DNA of 64,000 nt from Nonlabens sp. YIK11 (GTDB lineage Bacteria; Bacteroidota; Bacteroidia; Flavobacteriales; Flavobacteriaceae): NCBI RefSeq assembly GCF_001413925.1, contig NZ_LBMJ01000001.1, positions 1,259,001-1,323,000 of the forward strand, given 5' to 3'. Below, in pieces: positions 48,113 to 58,032 of the stretch (position 1 is its first letter; each line of letters starts with the position of its first letter). Under the pieces are notes generated by a model. The model saw only the letters and a program-made list of their open reading frames with translations, searched no databases and was not told the DNA's origin. Position numbers and translations under genes: made by a program.

Positions 48113-50507
48113 AAGCCTTTTGGATCTTTTCAAAGAATTCATCCATTTTAAATGGTTTAGGAATGATATCGTCAAACCCTATCTCATAGAATTCTTTCTC
48201 TGATTCATCCAGCGTCACAGCGGTAAGGGCGATAATTGGGAGCTCACGATCAAACTTGCGTACTTCACGAGTACACTGCTTACCATCCATGCCTGGCATG
48301 TGTATGTCCATCAAAACTAGATCATATGTATTCTCCTTGATCTTACCTAATGCCTCAATCCCGTTATTTGCAATGTCACAGTCAAAATTCTTTCCTTCAA
48401 GAATCTTGCGAGTGATCATTTGGTTGATCTTGTTGTCCTCAACGATCAGAATTTTCTTAGAGATAAGTTCAATAGGAGTGGCTTTTTTGAGGCCTATAAC
48501 ATCGTTGTTTTTACCTTCTGATGATTCTTGGGTTTCTTTTTTGGCAGCGTCTTCTTGATTCTGTGGTGCTTTATTTTCTTCGGCAGTAACTGGTTCTATT
48601 TTTTCCGTCTTCTCGATGGAAGCGGTTTTATCTTCTTTTGGAGTCTTAGGAGATCTTACTGGTTTCTTGTACTCTGGATAATCTTCTTCTGTTTCAGTTT
48701 CGTAGATCTTTAAGTTTTTATCTTCATAAAACTTATTGGTATCTGGTAGCTCAAACCAAAGATCAAAAGAGAAAATACTACCTCTTCCTATTTTACTATC
48801 CAACACGATCTGACTACCCATTAGGCTCACAAGGTTTTTAACAATGGCTAATCCTAGACCGGTACCACCATATTCTCTTGTGGTACTGGAACCCTCCTGA
48901 GTAAAGTTATTAAAGATGTCTTGTTGTTTCTCTTCAGATATTCCTTTACCATTATCCTCTACTTCAAAGTGAATAAGGCATCTATCCTCAACTTGTTTTA
49001 CCTGATCCACTCTAATCCAAACATTACCGTTTTTGGTGAACTTGATGGCGTTGCCCACAAGGTTGATAAGAATTTGAGACATCTTAACAGGATCACCTTT
49101 AATACGACTTGGGATTCTACTGTCAAATTCTAGGCTTAGGCTGTTTCCTTGATCCTTAGCTTGATTAGTTAGAGACGTCGTAATGTCTTCCACTCGCTTT
49201 TTAAGGTCAAACGGAATCTGCTCCAGCTCGACTTTATTGGCTTCTAGTTTATTGAAGTCCAGAATATTGTCGATCAATGATAATAGATATTCACCTGAAG
49301 ATTGAAGCGTTTCTAGATGCTCTCTTTGATCATGTCTAGGTTCAGTCTCTAATAATAAGTGCGTCAAACCGGTAACGGCATACATAGGTGTACGCAGTTC
49401 GTGAGTAATAGTAGATAAGAAATCTGCTTTTATTTTGGCAGCATCTTGCGCTCTATCACGTTCATCCATAAGCGCAGAGTTCTTGCCTTCTAGAGTTTGA
49501 TTACTTTTTGCTCTTAGCTTATTGTTCTTAAATAAGGACATGGTCAATAAAGACATGAGCGTTAGCAATACAAAAAACAGGATGTTCTGCATCCCACGAC
49601 CCTTCAATTTAGTATCTTGATCTGCTATAAGTTGGTCTTTTGCTAAAAGCTCTTTTTTAAGCTCACCTACTTTATCAATGGATGCTGCGCTGGTTGCTAG
49701 TGAATTGGTATCGTTGGATTGACTTTCTTTAAGTTGCTGATATTTCTCTAGGAATATCACCGCTTGTTCAAAGTTGCCCAATCCTTTTTCAATGGACGCT
49801 TTTAAATAATAGCAGCTAAGTAATATACCTGTAAATCCATAACTACTTGCTTTAGAAATAGCTTGCTCCACAACCTCGTTGGCACTATCATAGTCACCTT
49901 TTTCAAAATTCGTTTCCGCAAGGTTAAAGGTGGCTTTAGACTCAAAGTAGAATAAACTTTGCTCACGTAGTTTGGGAATGATATCCTTGTAGATTTCTAG
50001 TGCTTCCGTATAGTTGGCAGTACTTAAATTCAAATTAGCCGATAAGTATCGAGCCTTAAGTGCATTCGTGCTGTCCTGGGATTTTGTCAACGCAATATTG
50101 ATCGTCTTCAAAATCTCATCAGCTAGGAGATATTCTTTTTTTCTAATGTGAATATCCGCTTGGATAAGAAGTAGATCTATATAAAAATCTGACGTTAGCG
50201 GTATCTGACTTTTAAGACGATCCACATTTTTTTGAGCCTCGTCTAATTGTCCCGTATATATAAAGAAGTTCGCCTCAACGACCTGTGTCCTTAGATGGAT
50301 GGCAGAGTCACTTGCAATTTCCATGGCGGCCTGCAGTGTTTTCTGGGCTTCGGCAAAACGGTTGCTTTGTAGTTCAAGATTTGCGCGCTCCAGCATGGCA
50401 TCAACAGCGATTTGCTGGCCTTCCTGAGATAGCCTGCTGTCTGTATCCTGCGCCATTCCATAAAAATTTAATAGAATGGTGATTGCTAAAAAAATTACTC
50501 TTTTCAC
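48090..50507 (-). CDS. TPR hybrid sensor histidine kinase with C-terminal receiver
   Basis: The protein has about 805 residues from a GTG at 50507 (MKRVIFLAITILLNFYGMAQ signal peptide). A longer start is ruled out because the -7 box at 50524-50531 lies inside it. Periplasmic TPRs span about 35-275, and a transmembrane helix about 295-320. The HisKA domain has H369 in ITHELRTPMYAV, and the HATPase domain has NLVGNAIKFT, DNGKGIS and GGTGLGLAIV. A low-complexity Lys/Glu/Pro linker of about 90 residues precedes a receiver domain (LIVEDNKINQM, LVLMDIHMPGMDG, PIIALTA). It has no DNA-binding output domain, so it probably signals to another protein. Confidence 0.93.
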   Translation of the reverse strand: MKRVIFLAITILLNFYGMAQDTDSRLSQEGQQIAVDAMLERANLELQSNRFAEAQKTLQAAMEIASDSAIHLRTQVVEANFFIYTGQLDEAQKNVDRLKSQIPLTSDFYIDLLLIQADIHIRKKEYLLADEILKTINIALTKSQDSTNALKARYLSANLNLSTANYTEALEIYKDIIPKLREQSLFYFESKATFNLAETNFEKGDYDSANEVVEQAISKASSYGFTGILLSCYYLKASIEKGLGNFEQAVIFLEKYQQLKESQSNDTNSLATSAASIDKVGELKKELLAKDQLIADQDTKLKGRGMQNILFFVLLTLMSLLTMSLFKNNKLRAKSNQTLEGKNSALMDERDRAQDAAKIKADFLSTITHELRTPMYAVTGLTHLLLETEPRHDQREHLETLQSSGEYLLSLIDNILDFNKLEANKVELEQIPFDLKKRVEDITTSLTNQAKDQGNSLSLEFDSRIPSRIKGDPVKMSQILINLVGNAIKFTKNGNVWIRVDQVKQVEDRCLIHFEVEDNGKGISEEKQQDIFNNFTQEGSSTTREYGGTGLGLAIVKNLVSLMGSQIVLDSKIGRGSIFSFDLWFELPDTNKFYEDKNLKIYETETEEDYPEYKKPVRSPKTPKEDKTASIEKTEKIEPVTAEENKAPQNQEDAAKKETQESSEGKNNDVIGLKKATPIELISKKILIVEDNKINQMITRKILEGKNFDCDIANNGIEALGKIKENTYDLVLMDIHMPGMDGKQCTREVRKFDRELPIIALTAVTLDESEKEFYEIGFDDIIPKPFKMDEFFEKIQKAFTNYQIY

Positions 50508-50523
50508 ACAAAAACTTGAATAA

Positions 50524-50531
50524 CAAATATA
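50524..50531 (-). promoter_or_regulatory. Putative -7 box of the hybrid kinase gene (TATATTTG)
   Basis: This perfect TAnnTTTG on the minus strand lies 16 nt upstream of the GTG start at 50507, which supports that start. Confidence 0.5.
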
Positions 50532-50610
50532 AACGGTTAGAATCAAGATGCGGAATCTACCCTTGTTTTAGGCGAGAGATCATCCGTTTATCGATAAAGA
50601 TGTGCAGTTA

Positions 50611-51606
50611 TTAACTTTTGTTCAAGCTATCTAATCTCACCACAAGATCTAGAAGTCGGTTGGAATATCCACTTTCATTATCGTACCAGCCTATAATCTT
50701 TACTAATTTCCCGATGACCGAAGTCATCTGACTATCATAAATACATGAAAAAGGAGATCCCGATATATCGATAGAAACTAACGGTACATCGGTATAACTA
50801 AAGGTGGATGGGTTCGCTTTCGCGAAAGCGATAAAAGCATCATTCACTTGATCAATGGTAACTTCCTGCTTTACATTGATGGTCATGTCTGTCAGGCTGC
50901 CATTGGGAACCGGTACACGTATACCGCAACCACCTATGACATCACTCAAATGAGGAAAGATTTTGGTAAGCGCCTTTGCGGCACCGGTAGTGGTAGGCAC
51001 TATGGATTGTCCAGCTGCGCGGGCACGCCTTAAATCTCTATGAGGTTGATCGTGTAGACTTTGGTCAGTCGTGTAGCTGTGCACCGTTGTGATATATGCC
51101 TGCTCGACGCCACAAAGTTCATCGAGAACCTTGATCATAGGCGCGGCATTATTAGTCGTACAACTGGCATTGGAAACAATGCGGTCTGATTTTTCAAGGA
51201 TGTGGTCATTCACTCCTAAAACCACCGTTTTAATAGCATCGTCTACGGCTGGTGCACTCAAAATAACTTTTCCTGCACCTGCAGTAAGATGTTTGTTAAG
51301 GTCTGCAACAGATTTGAACTTGCCTGTCGATTCTATGACCACATCAACGCCGTTCCATTGGAGTTGGTCTAAAGAGGAATGATGCGTGAACCTGATCTTG
51401 TTGCCATCGATAATCAAATGATCCTGATCATGGGTCACTTCATTAGGTAGGACTCCATGAATAGAATCATACTTAAAAAGGTGCGCCATGACTTCAATAG
51501 AGGCAAGATCATTGATTGCCACAACGTTGACTTGTGGATTCAATAGTGTGGTGCGTAAAAACGTACGGCCTATGCGTCCAAAGCCATTTATGGCAACCTG
51601 TATCAT
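50611..51606 (-). CDS. gap: Glyceraldehyde-3-phosphate dehydrogenase, type I
   Basis: The protein has 331 residues. The NAD-binding N-terminus is QVAINGFGRIGRTFLR, the catalytic segment is SNASCTTNNAAP (Cys near 149), and TVHSYTTDQSLHD, RRARAAGQSIVPTTTGAAKA and WYDNESGYSNRL follow. The active-site asparagine pattern CTTNNAAP, with Asn-Asn rather than Asn-Cys/Ser, is a variant also found in other GAPDH isoforms. The palindrome at 50816-50829 encodes AFAKA in AFIAFAKANPS. This may be one of several gap copies in the genome. Confidence 0.95.
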   Translation of the reverse strand: MIQVAINGFGRIGRTFLRTTLLNPQVNVVAINDLASIEVMAHLFKYDSIHGVLPNEVTHDQDHLIIDGNKIRFTHHSSLDQLQWNGVDVVIESTGKFKSVADLNKHLTAGAGKVILSAPAVDDAIKTVVLGVNDHILEKSDRIVSNASCTTNNAAPMIKVLDELCGVEQAYITTVHSYTTDQSLHDQPHRDLRRARAAGQSIVPTTTGAAKALTKIFPHLSDVIGGCGIRVPVPNGSLTDMTINVKQEVTIDQVNDAFIAFAKANPSTFSYTDVPLVSIDISGSPFSCIYDSQMTSVIGKLVKIIGWYDNESGYSNRLLDLVVRLDSLNKS

Positions 51607-51634
51607 AACTGTGCTAATTTACCTTTAAGGAAAT

Positions 51635-52507
51635 CTATAGAATATGTTTGTGCGCCTTGTAAGAACTGCGAACCAGCGCGCCACTTTCCACGTGTCTAAA
51701 GCCCATTTCCAGGCCTAGAGTCTCGTATTTCTTGAATTGATCTGGTGTTATAAATTCCTTGACAGGAAGATGCTTTTTAGAAGGTTGCAGGTATTGTCCT
51801 ATAGTGACAACATCCACGTTATTGTCTCGCAAATCTTCCATGGTCTGAATGACTTCGCTTTCTTGCTCGCCCAGTCCCAGCATGATACCTGATTTAGTTC
51901 GGTTGATGCCTTCTTGCTTCAAATATCTCAACACCTCGAGACTACGTTCATATTTTGCCTGTATGCGCACCTCACGAGTCAGTCGTTTCACGGTCTCCAT
52001 ATTGTGGGATACCACCTCTGGATTTGCGGCCACGATGCGGTCAATATTTCTAGTCACTCCTTGGAAATCTGGGATCAAAGTTTCTAGAGTAGTTGTAGGA
52101 TTCATGCGTCGCACTGCGGCAACGGTTTCTTTCCAGATGATGCTACCCATATCCTTGAGATCATCACGATCCACACTTGTAAGAACGGCATGCTTGATAT
52201 TCATGAGCTTGATGCTGCGGGCAACTTTTTCAGGCTCTGCCCAGTCGACATCTTCTGGTCTGCCGGTTTTCACACCACAAAAACCACAAGAGCGTGTGCA
52301 GGTGTTCCCTAAAATCATGAATGTCGCGGTACCTTCAGTCCAGCATTCGCCCATATTGGGGCAACTTCCAGAGGTACATATCGTGTGTAGATCGTACTTA
52401 TCGACCACACCGCGCAACTCTTTATATTTCTGACCTACCGGCAATTTGACGCGCAACCATTTTGGTTTTCCCTTAGGTGGCGCAACGCTTGTTTCTGCTG
52501 TATTCAT
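51635..52507 (-). CDS. lipA: Lipoyl synthase
   Basis: The protein has 290 residues. The auxiliary cluster motif is [12 protein letters not shown], the radical-SAM cluster CTRSCGFC (CX3CX2C), followed by [17 protein letters not shown] and the C-terminal RSSY (Ser ligand of the auxiliary cluster). It inserts two sulfurs into protein-bound octanoyl groups. A -7 box 4 nt upstream suggests a leaderless mRNA. Confidence 0.97.
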   Translation of the reverse strand: MNTAETSVAPPKGKPKWLRVKLPVGQKYKELRGVVDKYDLHTICTSGSCPNMGECWTEGTATFMILGNTCTRSCGFCGVKTGRPEDVDWAEPEKVARSIKLMNIKHAVLTSVDRDDLKDMGSIIWKETVAAVRRMNPTTTLETLIPDFQGVTRNIDRIVAANPEVVSHNMETVKRLTREVRIQAKYERSLEVLRYLKQEGINRTKSGIMLGLGEQESEVIQTMEDLRDNNVDVVTIGQYLQPSKKHLPVKEFITPDQFKKYETLGLEMGFRHVESGALVRSSYKAHKHIL

Positions 52508-52511
52508 AGAA

Positions 52512-52519
52512 CAAAGTTA
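52512..52519 (-). promoter_or_regulatory. Putative -7 box of lipA (TAACTTTG)
   Basis: This TAnnTTTG match on the minus strand is only 4 nt from the lipA ATG. A TTTG (52540-52537) lies 17 nt upstream, shorter than the usual 19-21. Confidence 0.5.
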
Positions 52520-52554
52520 AGGATAATGTAGTCGTTCAAAGAGTTAAAACCTGA

Positions 52555-53661
52555 CTACTTCCAGCGACTAGGTTTGTGGGTAATGTTTGAGATAAATAGA
52601 CCGGCCTGAAGAAATACCAGTAATAGTTCCAATAATGGGAAGAATGGAATGAGTTCGCTTTCGCGAAAGCGAGATAATCCTTTCCCCATCACGATCCACA
52701 CGATCACGTATCTTATTAGAACCAGCGATAGGATAGCTTCCCACTGAAGGCCAAAAAAGAACCCCAAGATGGTGGCTATAAAAAAGAATATCTGAGAAGT
52801 GAAAAACAGCCCAAGACTCAGCTTGTGTCTGGTTTTATAGAGTTTTGACGTCTGGACGTGTCTTTTTTTCTGGGTCCACCATTTATTCCATTCTTGTTTT
52901 GGCTTGCTCATGGTAAAGGCCTCTGAATCAATGACCACTGCAGTATTGTTTCCAGTAGCAGCTTCATTCACAAAAAGATCGTCATCGCCACCCATTACTT
53001 TCATATGGCTCATGAAACCACTCACATCATAAAACTGTTTTGAAGTATAAGCCAGATTGCGGCCCACGCCCATATAAGGGTTGCCTCTCATGGCATAGCC
53101 CAAATACTGAACCGCTGCAAGAACAGTTTCAAACCGGATCAATGCGTTGAGTAAGGAATTTTTGGCCTTGTGATAGCCGCTGTAACCCAAAACTATGGTA
53201 GTATCGTTCTTCAATGGACTGCTTATTAGAGACAGCCACTGGTTACTTGCTGGCTCACAGTCTGCATCAATAAAGACTAAATGGTCATTGACTGCTTTTT
53301 TTATACCTAGGGTTAAAGCATATTTTTTATTGCCCCAAAAGGTCTCGTTGTTGACTACATCTACCATTTTAATTTGTGGATGTTGCGCCATAAAATCTTC
53401 TATCACAAACCGAGTATCATCGCTACTGGCGTCATTGATCAAGATGATTTCAAAATTGGGATGATCCTGAGAAAGAAGTTGAGGAACAAGTCTCCTTAAA
53501 TTTTCCTCTTCATTCTTTGCACAAACGATCACCGATACTGGTGTGACGTTCTTATCGTAAGTCGCTGGATTAGAAAAGCAAACCTTGGAAAAATAAAAGT
53601 AAAAGCAAACGTTGAGTAGGACACAACCCAAAAGGATTACATAGAATAAACCTATTGCCAT
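52555..53661 (-). CDS. Family 2 glycosyltransferase, membrane-associated
   Basis: The protein has 368 residues. An N-terminal helix (LFYVILLGCVLLNVCFYFYF) anchors the cytosolic GT-A domain, which has VSVIVCAKNEEENLRRLV, ILINDASSDDT, LVFIDADCEPAS (metal-binding DAD), GGDDDLFVNEA and QEWNKWWTQKKRH (the QxxRW-like W). Two or three helices follow at 270-360. The palindrome at 52657-52670 encodes RFRESE between them. The acceptor is unknown; a lipid or polysaccharide is likely. Confidence 0.92.
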   Translation of the reverse strand: MAIGLFYVILLGCVLLNVCFYFYFSKVCFSNPATYDKNVTPVSVIVCAKNEEENLRRLVPQLLSQDHPNFEIILINDASSDDTRFVIEDFMAQHPQIKMVDVVNNETFWGNKKYALTLGIKKAVNDHLVFIDADCEPASNQWLSLISSPLKNDTTIVLGYSGYHKAKNSLLNALIRFETVLAAVQYLGYAMRGNPYMGVGRNLAYTSKQFYDVSGFMSHMKVMGGDDDLFVNEAATGNNTAVVIDSEAFTMSKPKQEWNKWWTQKKRHVQTSKLYKTRHKLSLGLFFTSQIFFFIATILGFFFGLQWEAILSLVLIRYVIVWIVMGKGLSRFRESELIPFFPLLELLLVFLQAGLFISNITHKPSRWK

Positions 53662-53868
53662 CTATGCTTTTTTATCGCTGGTATCGCAATTACCTTGTTC
53701 TTCTGGCAGTTTACCGCACATACTACAGGCTTGTCCATCCTTATTTAAATATGGGTTTTGGCTGGCGCATGTTCCAGCGAACTTACCATCCTTTTTACCC
53801 CAAATTTTAATGGCAATCCCAGCAAACGCTAGAGCTAACAAACCGAATGTGATCAATAGTAATTCCAT
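53662..53868 (-). CDS. Small membrane-anchored cysteine-containing protein
   Basis: The protein has 68 residues. One N-terminal transmembrane helix (LLLITFGLLALAFAGIAIKI) is followed by a short soluble domain with four Cys (GTCASQNPY, QACSMCGKLP, GNCD). The spacing CxxC suggests a metal or Fe-S site or a disulphide. It starts 45 bp after murB and its stop abuts the glycosyltransferase start. Similar small proteins are common in flavobacteria and uncharacterised. Confidence 0.85.
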   Translation of the reverse strand: MELLLITFGLLALAFAGIAIKIWGKKDGKFAGTCASQNPYLNKDGQACSMCGKLPEEQGNCDTSDKKA

Positions 53869-53913
53869 GATGCAAATTTAATAATTTGGCGATGATTAAA
53901 CCTTGTGATTATA

Positions 53914-54945
53914 CTAATTCTCTATAAGGTTGACCTCAGTCTCAATGACGATTCCATAAGTTTCCTTCACGTTTTTTTGAATGTCTCTTGCCACACTCAA
54001 GATTTCCATTCCCGTAGCGTTGCCGTGATTGACTAATACTAAGGCTTGTCTATCATGAACTCCTGCATCACCATATCGTTTGCCTTTAAAACCAGATTTA
54101 TCGATCAGCCATCCAGCAGGTACTTTAACCTGTTGATCATTTACTTGATAGCTAGGCATGTCTGGAAAGGATTCGACAAGTTTATGATAGGTTTCTTTAT
54201 CGATGACAGGGTTTTTGAAAAAACTGCCGCTATTGCCTATCACTTTAGGGTCTGGTAGTTTACTGGTCCTAATATTAATGACCGCCTGAGCGACTTTGCC
54301 TATAGTGTCTTCACCTGGCAATTGCTGCATTTCTTCCTTGATGGCACCATAATCGACCTTGAGTTGATAACCATTGGTTTTTGCAAGATCAGTTAGCTCT
54401 AGTGTGACTGAGGTAATCACAAATTTGCCTAAGGCTTCGTTCTTAAAAATCGAATCGCGATAGCCAAAATTACAGTCTGCTTTAGTCAAGGTCTTCACGG
54501 CTCTGGTTTCCAGATCCATCACCTCACAAGAAACAAAAACGTCTTTTAGCTCCACACCATAGGCGCCTATATTCTGGATAGGAGCAGTGCCTGTATTTCC
54601 TGGAATGAGAGCGAGATTTTCAATTCCTGCAAAGTTATTGTTGACACAATAGAGTACCAGTTCATGCCAGTTTTCACCAGCCATCACCTTTAAATGAACT
54701 TTATTGCCATCCTCTTTTACTATTTCAATCCCATTTAAATTGATCTGTAGGACCGGCTTTTCAATGTCATTCAGGATAAGCATATTACTGCCGCCACCTA
54801 ACAAGAATTTTTCCGTACCAACAAAATAGGCGAGTGCTTCTTCTAATTGTTGTATGGTGGTTATTGAGGTGTACGCTTTCGCGAAAGCGGAAATACCAAA
54901 AGTATTGTGCTTTTTTAAAGAGTATCCATGTGAAATCTCAATCAC
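53914..54945 (-). CDS. murB: UDP-N-acetylenolpyruvoylglucosamine reductase
   Basis: The protein has 343 residues, type I MurB. The FAD site is LGGGSNMLI, with IPGNTGTAPIQNIGAYG, YRDSIFK, the catalytic Ser in GNSGSFFKNP and the C-terminal Glu near IETEVNLIE. The palindrome at 54875-54888 encodes AFAKA in FGISAFAKAYTS, where relatives have a similar helix start. It overlaps the aminotransferase gene by 4 nt. Confidence 0.97.
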   Translation of the reverse strand: MIEISHGYSLKKHNTFGISAFAKAYTSITTIQQLEEALAYFVGTEKFLLGGGSNMLILNDIEKPVLQINLNGIEIVKEDGNKVHLKVMAGENWHELVLYCVNNNFAGIENLALIPGNTGTAPIQNIGAYGVELKDVFVSCEVMDLETRAVKTLTKADCNFGYRDSIFKNEALGKFVITSVTLELTDLAKTNGYQLKVDYGAIKEEMQQLPGEDTIGKVAQAVINIRTSKLPDPKVIGNSGSFFKNPVIDKETYHKLVESFPDMPSYQVNDQQVKVPAGWLIDKSGFKGKRYGDAGVHDRQALVLVNHGNATGMEILSVARDIQKNVKETYGIVIETEVNLIEN

Positions 54946-56132
54946 GATAAATAGGCCTTGAGTCCTTTCTCCAAGATGTTTACTGCTTTTACCAAAGAAT
55001 CTTTCTCGAGTACATATGCGATCCTGATCTGGTTTTTACCCATGCCTGGTGTGCTATAGAAACCGGCTGCTGGTGCCACCATTATCGTTTCGCCTTCAAA
55101 ATCAAAAGATTCCAGTAGCCATTGAGCAAATTTATCAGTATCATCTACTGGTAACTGAGCGACACAATAGAAGGCGCCACCTGGATTTGCTACTTCTACA
55201 CCGTCGATTTTTTTAAGGCTGGATATAAGAATGTCCCGACGCTCAATATATTCCTGTATCACGTCGTCAAAATAGGATTGTGGGGTGTCAAGAGCGGCTT
55301 CTGCTGCTATTTGGGCAAATGTTGGTGGGCTTAATCTGGCCTGAGCAAATTTCATTGCTGCAGCTACCACTTCCTTATTTTTGGAAACCATGCAGCCTAT
55401 TCGTGCACCGCACATACTGTAGCGTTTGCTCACACTGTCAATCATAATCGCGTGGTTTTCTAGACCTGCTTGATTCAAGACTGAGAAATGCTCACGTCCA
55501 TCATAGGCAAATTCTCTATAGACTTCATCTGCCACAAGGAATAAATCATGTTTTTTGACCAGCGCAGCCAGTTGATCCATTTCTTTCTGAGTATAAAGAT
55601 ACCCAGTAGGATTTCCTGGATTACAGATGAGAATGGCTTTGGTTTTATCTGTGATTAACTTTTCAAATTCTGCTATGGATGGTAATGCAAAATTATTCTC
55701 AATACTGGTTGTGATAGGCTTTACGGTAACGCCGCTAGCTGTGGCAAACCCGTTATAGTTGGCATAGAATGGCTCTGGAATGATGACTTCATCGCCGTAA
55801 TCGCAAATGCTTCCCATGGCAAACAACAACGCTTCGCTACCACCGGTGGAAACGATGATGTCATCGATGGAAAGGTCCATGCCTAATTTATTGTAATGAG
55901 ATATCAACTTTTCTCTGTAAGTTAAGTTCCCTGCACTATGACTATATTCAAGGATGGTCATATCATTTTGTCTAACCGCATCAATGGCTTGCTTAGGCGT
56001 TTTAATATCTGGCTGGCCTATGTTAAGCTGGTAGATGTGTGTTCCTCGCTGTTTTGCAGCTTCTGCAAATGGGACAAGTTTACGAACTGGAGATGAAGGC
56101 ATTGACCTTCCTTTTTCTGATATCTGTGGCAT
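54942..56132 (-). CDS. PLP-dependent aminotransferase (aspartate aminotransferase family)
   Basis: The protein has 396 residues. Motifs include SPVRKLVPFAEAAKQRG, LNIGQPDIKTP, the PLP region LICNPGNPTGYLYT, VADEVYREFAYDG, SVSKRYSMCGARIGCM (PLP Lys) and RIAYVLEKD (Arg for carboxylate). The start MPQISEKGRS at 56132 is downstream of the promoter; the longer start would lie within the -7 box. Substrate could be Asp, an aromatic or another amino acid. It overlaps murB by 4 nt. Confidence 0.93.
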   Translation of the reverse strand: MPQISEKGRSMPSSPVRKLVPFAEAAKQRGTHIYQLNIGQPDIKTPKQAIDAVRQNDMTILEYSHSAGNLTYREKLISHYNKLGMDLSIDDIIVSTGGSEALLFAMGSICDYGDEVIIPEPFYANYNGFATASGVTVKPITTSIENNFALPSIAEFEKLITDKTKAILICNPGNPTGYLYTQKEMDQLAALVKKHDLFLVADEVYREFAYDGREHFSVLNQAGLENHAIMIDSVSKRYSMCGARIGCMVSKNKEVVAAAMKFAQARLSPPTFAQIAAEAALDTPQSYFDDVIQEYIERRDILISSLKKIDGVEVANPGGAFYCVAQLPVDDTDKFAQWLLESFDFEGETIMVAPAAGFYSTPGMGKNQIRIAYVLEKDSLVKAVNILEKGLKAYLS

Positions 56133-56150
56133 GGAATTATTTTTGCAGTG

Positions 56151-56182
56151 CAAAGGTATGAATAGGGCATGTCTCGCTCAAA
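56151..56182 (-). promoter_or_regulatory. Promoter of the aminotransferase-murB unit
   Basis: On the minus strand TTTG (56182-56179), a 20-nt spacer and TACCTTTG (56158-56151) give a full-match Bacteroidota promoter, 18 nt before the ATG at 56132. Confidence 0.75.
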
Positions 56183-56205
56183 TGCGATGGCGTATATTTA
56201 GTACT

Positions 56206-57546
56206 ATGAGTCGACTTTTAGTTTGTGTTTTCTTTTTCTTGAACTGTTTTTCTGCTCTAGGGCAGCAGGGTTTTTCTTTACCTGACGGTGTTGATGAGGT
56301 GACTATTCCATTTACTCGTTCCCAAAATCTCATTGTGATTCCCGTAAAAGTCAATGGGACAGCTTTGAACTTTATACTAGATACTGGTGCCTCTAGGTCC
56401 ATCATTTTTAATCTGCAAGAAATTGATTCTCTTGAATTACGGACTGGTCAACCTCTTAAAATTTCAGGTTATGGTGAACGAGAACCGTTTGATGTTTACT
56501 ATAGCGATAAAAACGTTTTGGACACTTATGGTTACGCTAATAAGAATGCGGGCTTGTTTGTGATGGCTAACGATAATATCAATTTATCGGGTTTTCTGGG
56601 CGTTACCATTCATGGATTGATGGGATATGATTTCTTCGCTGATTTTCTAGTAGTCATAGATTATGAGAACGAAGTCTTGAAACTTTATCGCGATCCATCT
56701 TTCATAAAAAGGAAGTTACGCCGATCTACCCGTATACCCATAACGATTAAAAACCGAAAGCCTTATCTGCAATCTGTAGTGCAAAATAACGGTAGTAAGA
56801 TAGAGTTGAATACCTTAATCGATACTGGAAATGGTGATGCGCTCTGGTTGTTACCTCCATTAAAACAAGCCGTAATTCCTAATAAAAGTTTTGAGGATTT
56901 TCTGGGGATGGGATTGAGCGGTAAGGTAAAAGGACAAAGATCTAAAGTAGACCGAGTTTATCTTGGTAAGCACAAATTAAATAAGGTTACTGTATCCTTA
57001 CCAGAAATGGAAAGCCTTACCAACCGAAATGTTGATGTCAATCAACAAGAGGATTATAAGGGCTCGATAGGTGGCGAGGTTCTGAGCAGATTTAAAGTTG
57101 TTTTAGATTACAAAAATGAGTCCATGTACATAAGACCTGAATCAAATCTAGAAGAAGGTTTTTTCTACAACATGGCTGGACTTGAATTGATTGAAGGTGA
57201 TTTAGAAGTATTTACCACCATTGAAAATGCTAAGACAGACTTTTCAAAAGGTAATTACAGTAACGTCAGCAGCAACAATGGTTTTCAGCCCAATTCAAGA
57301 AGAAGGGTCATTAAAATTACACCTAAACTTTTGATAAGCTACGTCAGGCCAGAATCTCCAGCTGATAAAGCTGGTCTCAAAGTAGGAGATGAGATTATTA
57401 AAGTCAACAGCGTTTCCCAATCGAGTTTGAGCTTGACAAATGTTTCAAAAAAATTTTTCAGAAAACCTTATTCTACCATCAGATTTACCGTCAAGAGAGA
57501 TGAGGCCATTTTCAAAGTTAAATTTGAATTGGTTCCAGTCATCTAG
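56206..57546 (+). CDS. Secreted retropepsin-like aspartyl protease with PDZ domain
   Basis: The protein has 446 residues with signal peptide MSRLLVCVFFFLNCFSALGQ from the ATG at 56206. Two aspartyl-protease halves follow: FILDTGASRSIIF (about 50) and TLIDTGNGDALWLLP (about 205). A C-terminal PDZ domain (about 365-446) carries SPADKAGLKVGDEIIKVNS. Such proteases are common in Bacteroidota and likely act in the periplasm. Its stop touches the convergent DUF1573 gene end. Confidence 0.92.
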   Translation: MSRLLVCVFFFLNCFSALGQQGFSLPDGVDEVTIPFTRSQNLIVIPVKVNGTALNFILDTGASRSIIFNLQEIDSLELRTGQPLKISGYGEREPFDVYYSDKNVLDTYGYANKNAGLFVMANDNINLSGFLGVTIHGLMGYDFFADFLVVIDYENEVLKLYRDPSFIKRKLRRSTRIPITIKNRKPYLQSVVQNNGSKIELNTLIDTGNGDALWLLPPLKQAVIPNKSFEDFLGMGLSGKVKGQRSKVDRVYLGKHKLNKVTVSLPEMESLTNRNVDVNQQEDYKGSIGGEVLSRFKVVLDYKNESMYIRPESNLEEGFFYNMAGLELIEGDLEVFTTIENAKTDFSKGNYSNVSSNNGFQPNSRRRVIKITPKLLISYVRPESPADKAGLKVGDEIIKVNSVSQSSLSLTNVSKKFFRKPYSTIRFTVKRDEAIFKVKFELVPVI

Positions 57547-57924
57547 CTACTCCACCACAACACCTTTCAATTTTAACGGGATGATTCCTTGCGGGATGTT
57601 TCCTTTGACGGTCAAAGTTTTTACGATAGGCCCCAATTTTTTAGTGTCGTAGGTCACAACAATTTTACCTTTCTCACCTGGAGCTATAGGCATTTCTGGT
57701 TTAGAGATAACATCACAGGTGCAGGAAGAGAAAATATCTGATACCACAAAAGGAGCATTACCAGTGTTGGTAAACACAAAAGTGCGTTTTCCATCTTCAC
57801 CTTTTTTAATCGAGCCGTAATCAATGACTTTGTTCTCAAATTCTATAGATGTCATTTCAGCAGTTTGTGCCAGAGAACTGTATCCAATAAATAGTGTCGA
57901 AATCAGAATTAAAATAGGTTTCAT
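57547..57924 (-). CDS. DUF1573 domain protein, secreted
   Basis: The protein has 125 residues with signal peptide MKPILILISTLFIGYSSLAQ. One DUF1573 Ig-like domain shows IDYGSIKKGEDGKRTFVFTN, VSDIFSSCTCDV and APGEKGKIVVTYD. The conserved CTC motif is present. It is small and periplasmic, of unknown function, common in Bacteroidota. Confidence 0.92.
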   Translation of the reverse strand: MKPILILISTLFIGYSSLAQTAEMTSIEFENKVIDYGSIKKGEDGKRTFVFTNTGNAPFVVSDIFSSCTCDVISKPEMPIAPGEKGKIVVTYDTKKLGPIVKTLTVKGNIPQGIIPLKLKGVVVE

Positions 57925-57972
57925 AACCAGTTGTTTTTATAAAAATACTCAAAGTTCATAATTGCCTGCTTA

Positions 57973-58004
57973 TTGGCTTATGATTTAAGTTATAATTACT
58001 TTTG
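57973..58004 (+). promoter_or_regulatory. Promoter of valS
   Basis: TTG (57973-57975), a 21-nt spacer and TACTTTTG (57997-58004) match the Bacteroidota consensus. The ATG at 58033 follows 28 nt later, which supports that start over a longer frame. Confidence 0.65.
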
Positions 58005-58032
58005 CCATTCAATTCCAATAATTAAGCCAAAC

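Noticed and set aside
56035..56205. Upstream extension of the aspartyl protease gene to 56035
   Set aside because: It overlaps the divergent aminotransferase gene and its promoter, and it would bury the clear signal peptide that begins at 56206.
57925..58032. T-box riboswitch or leader peptide before valS
   Set aside because: The region holds a plain promoter and a 28-nt leader. There is no specifier stem, no terminator and no run of Val codons.
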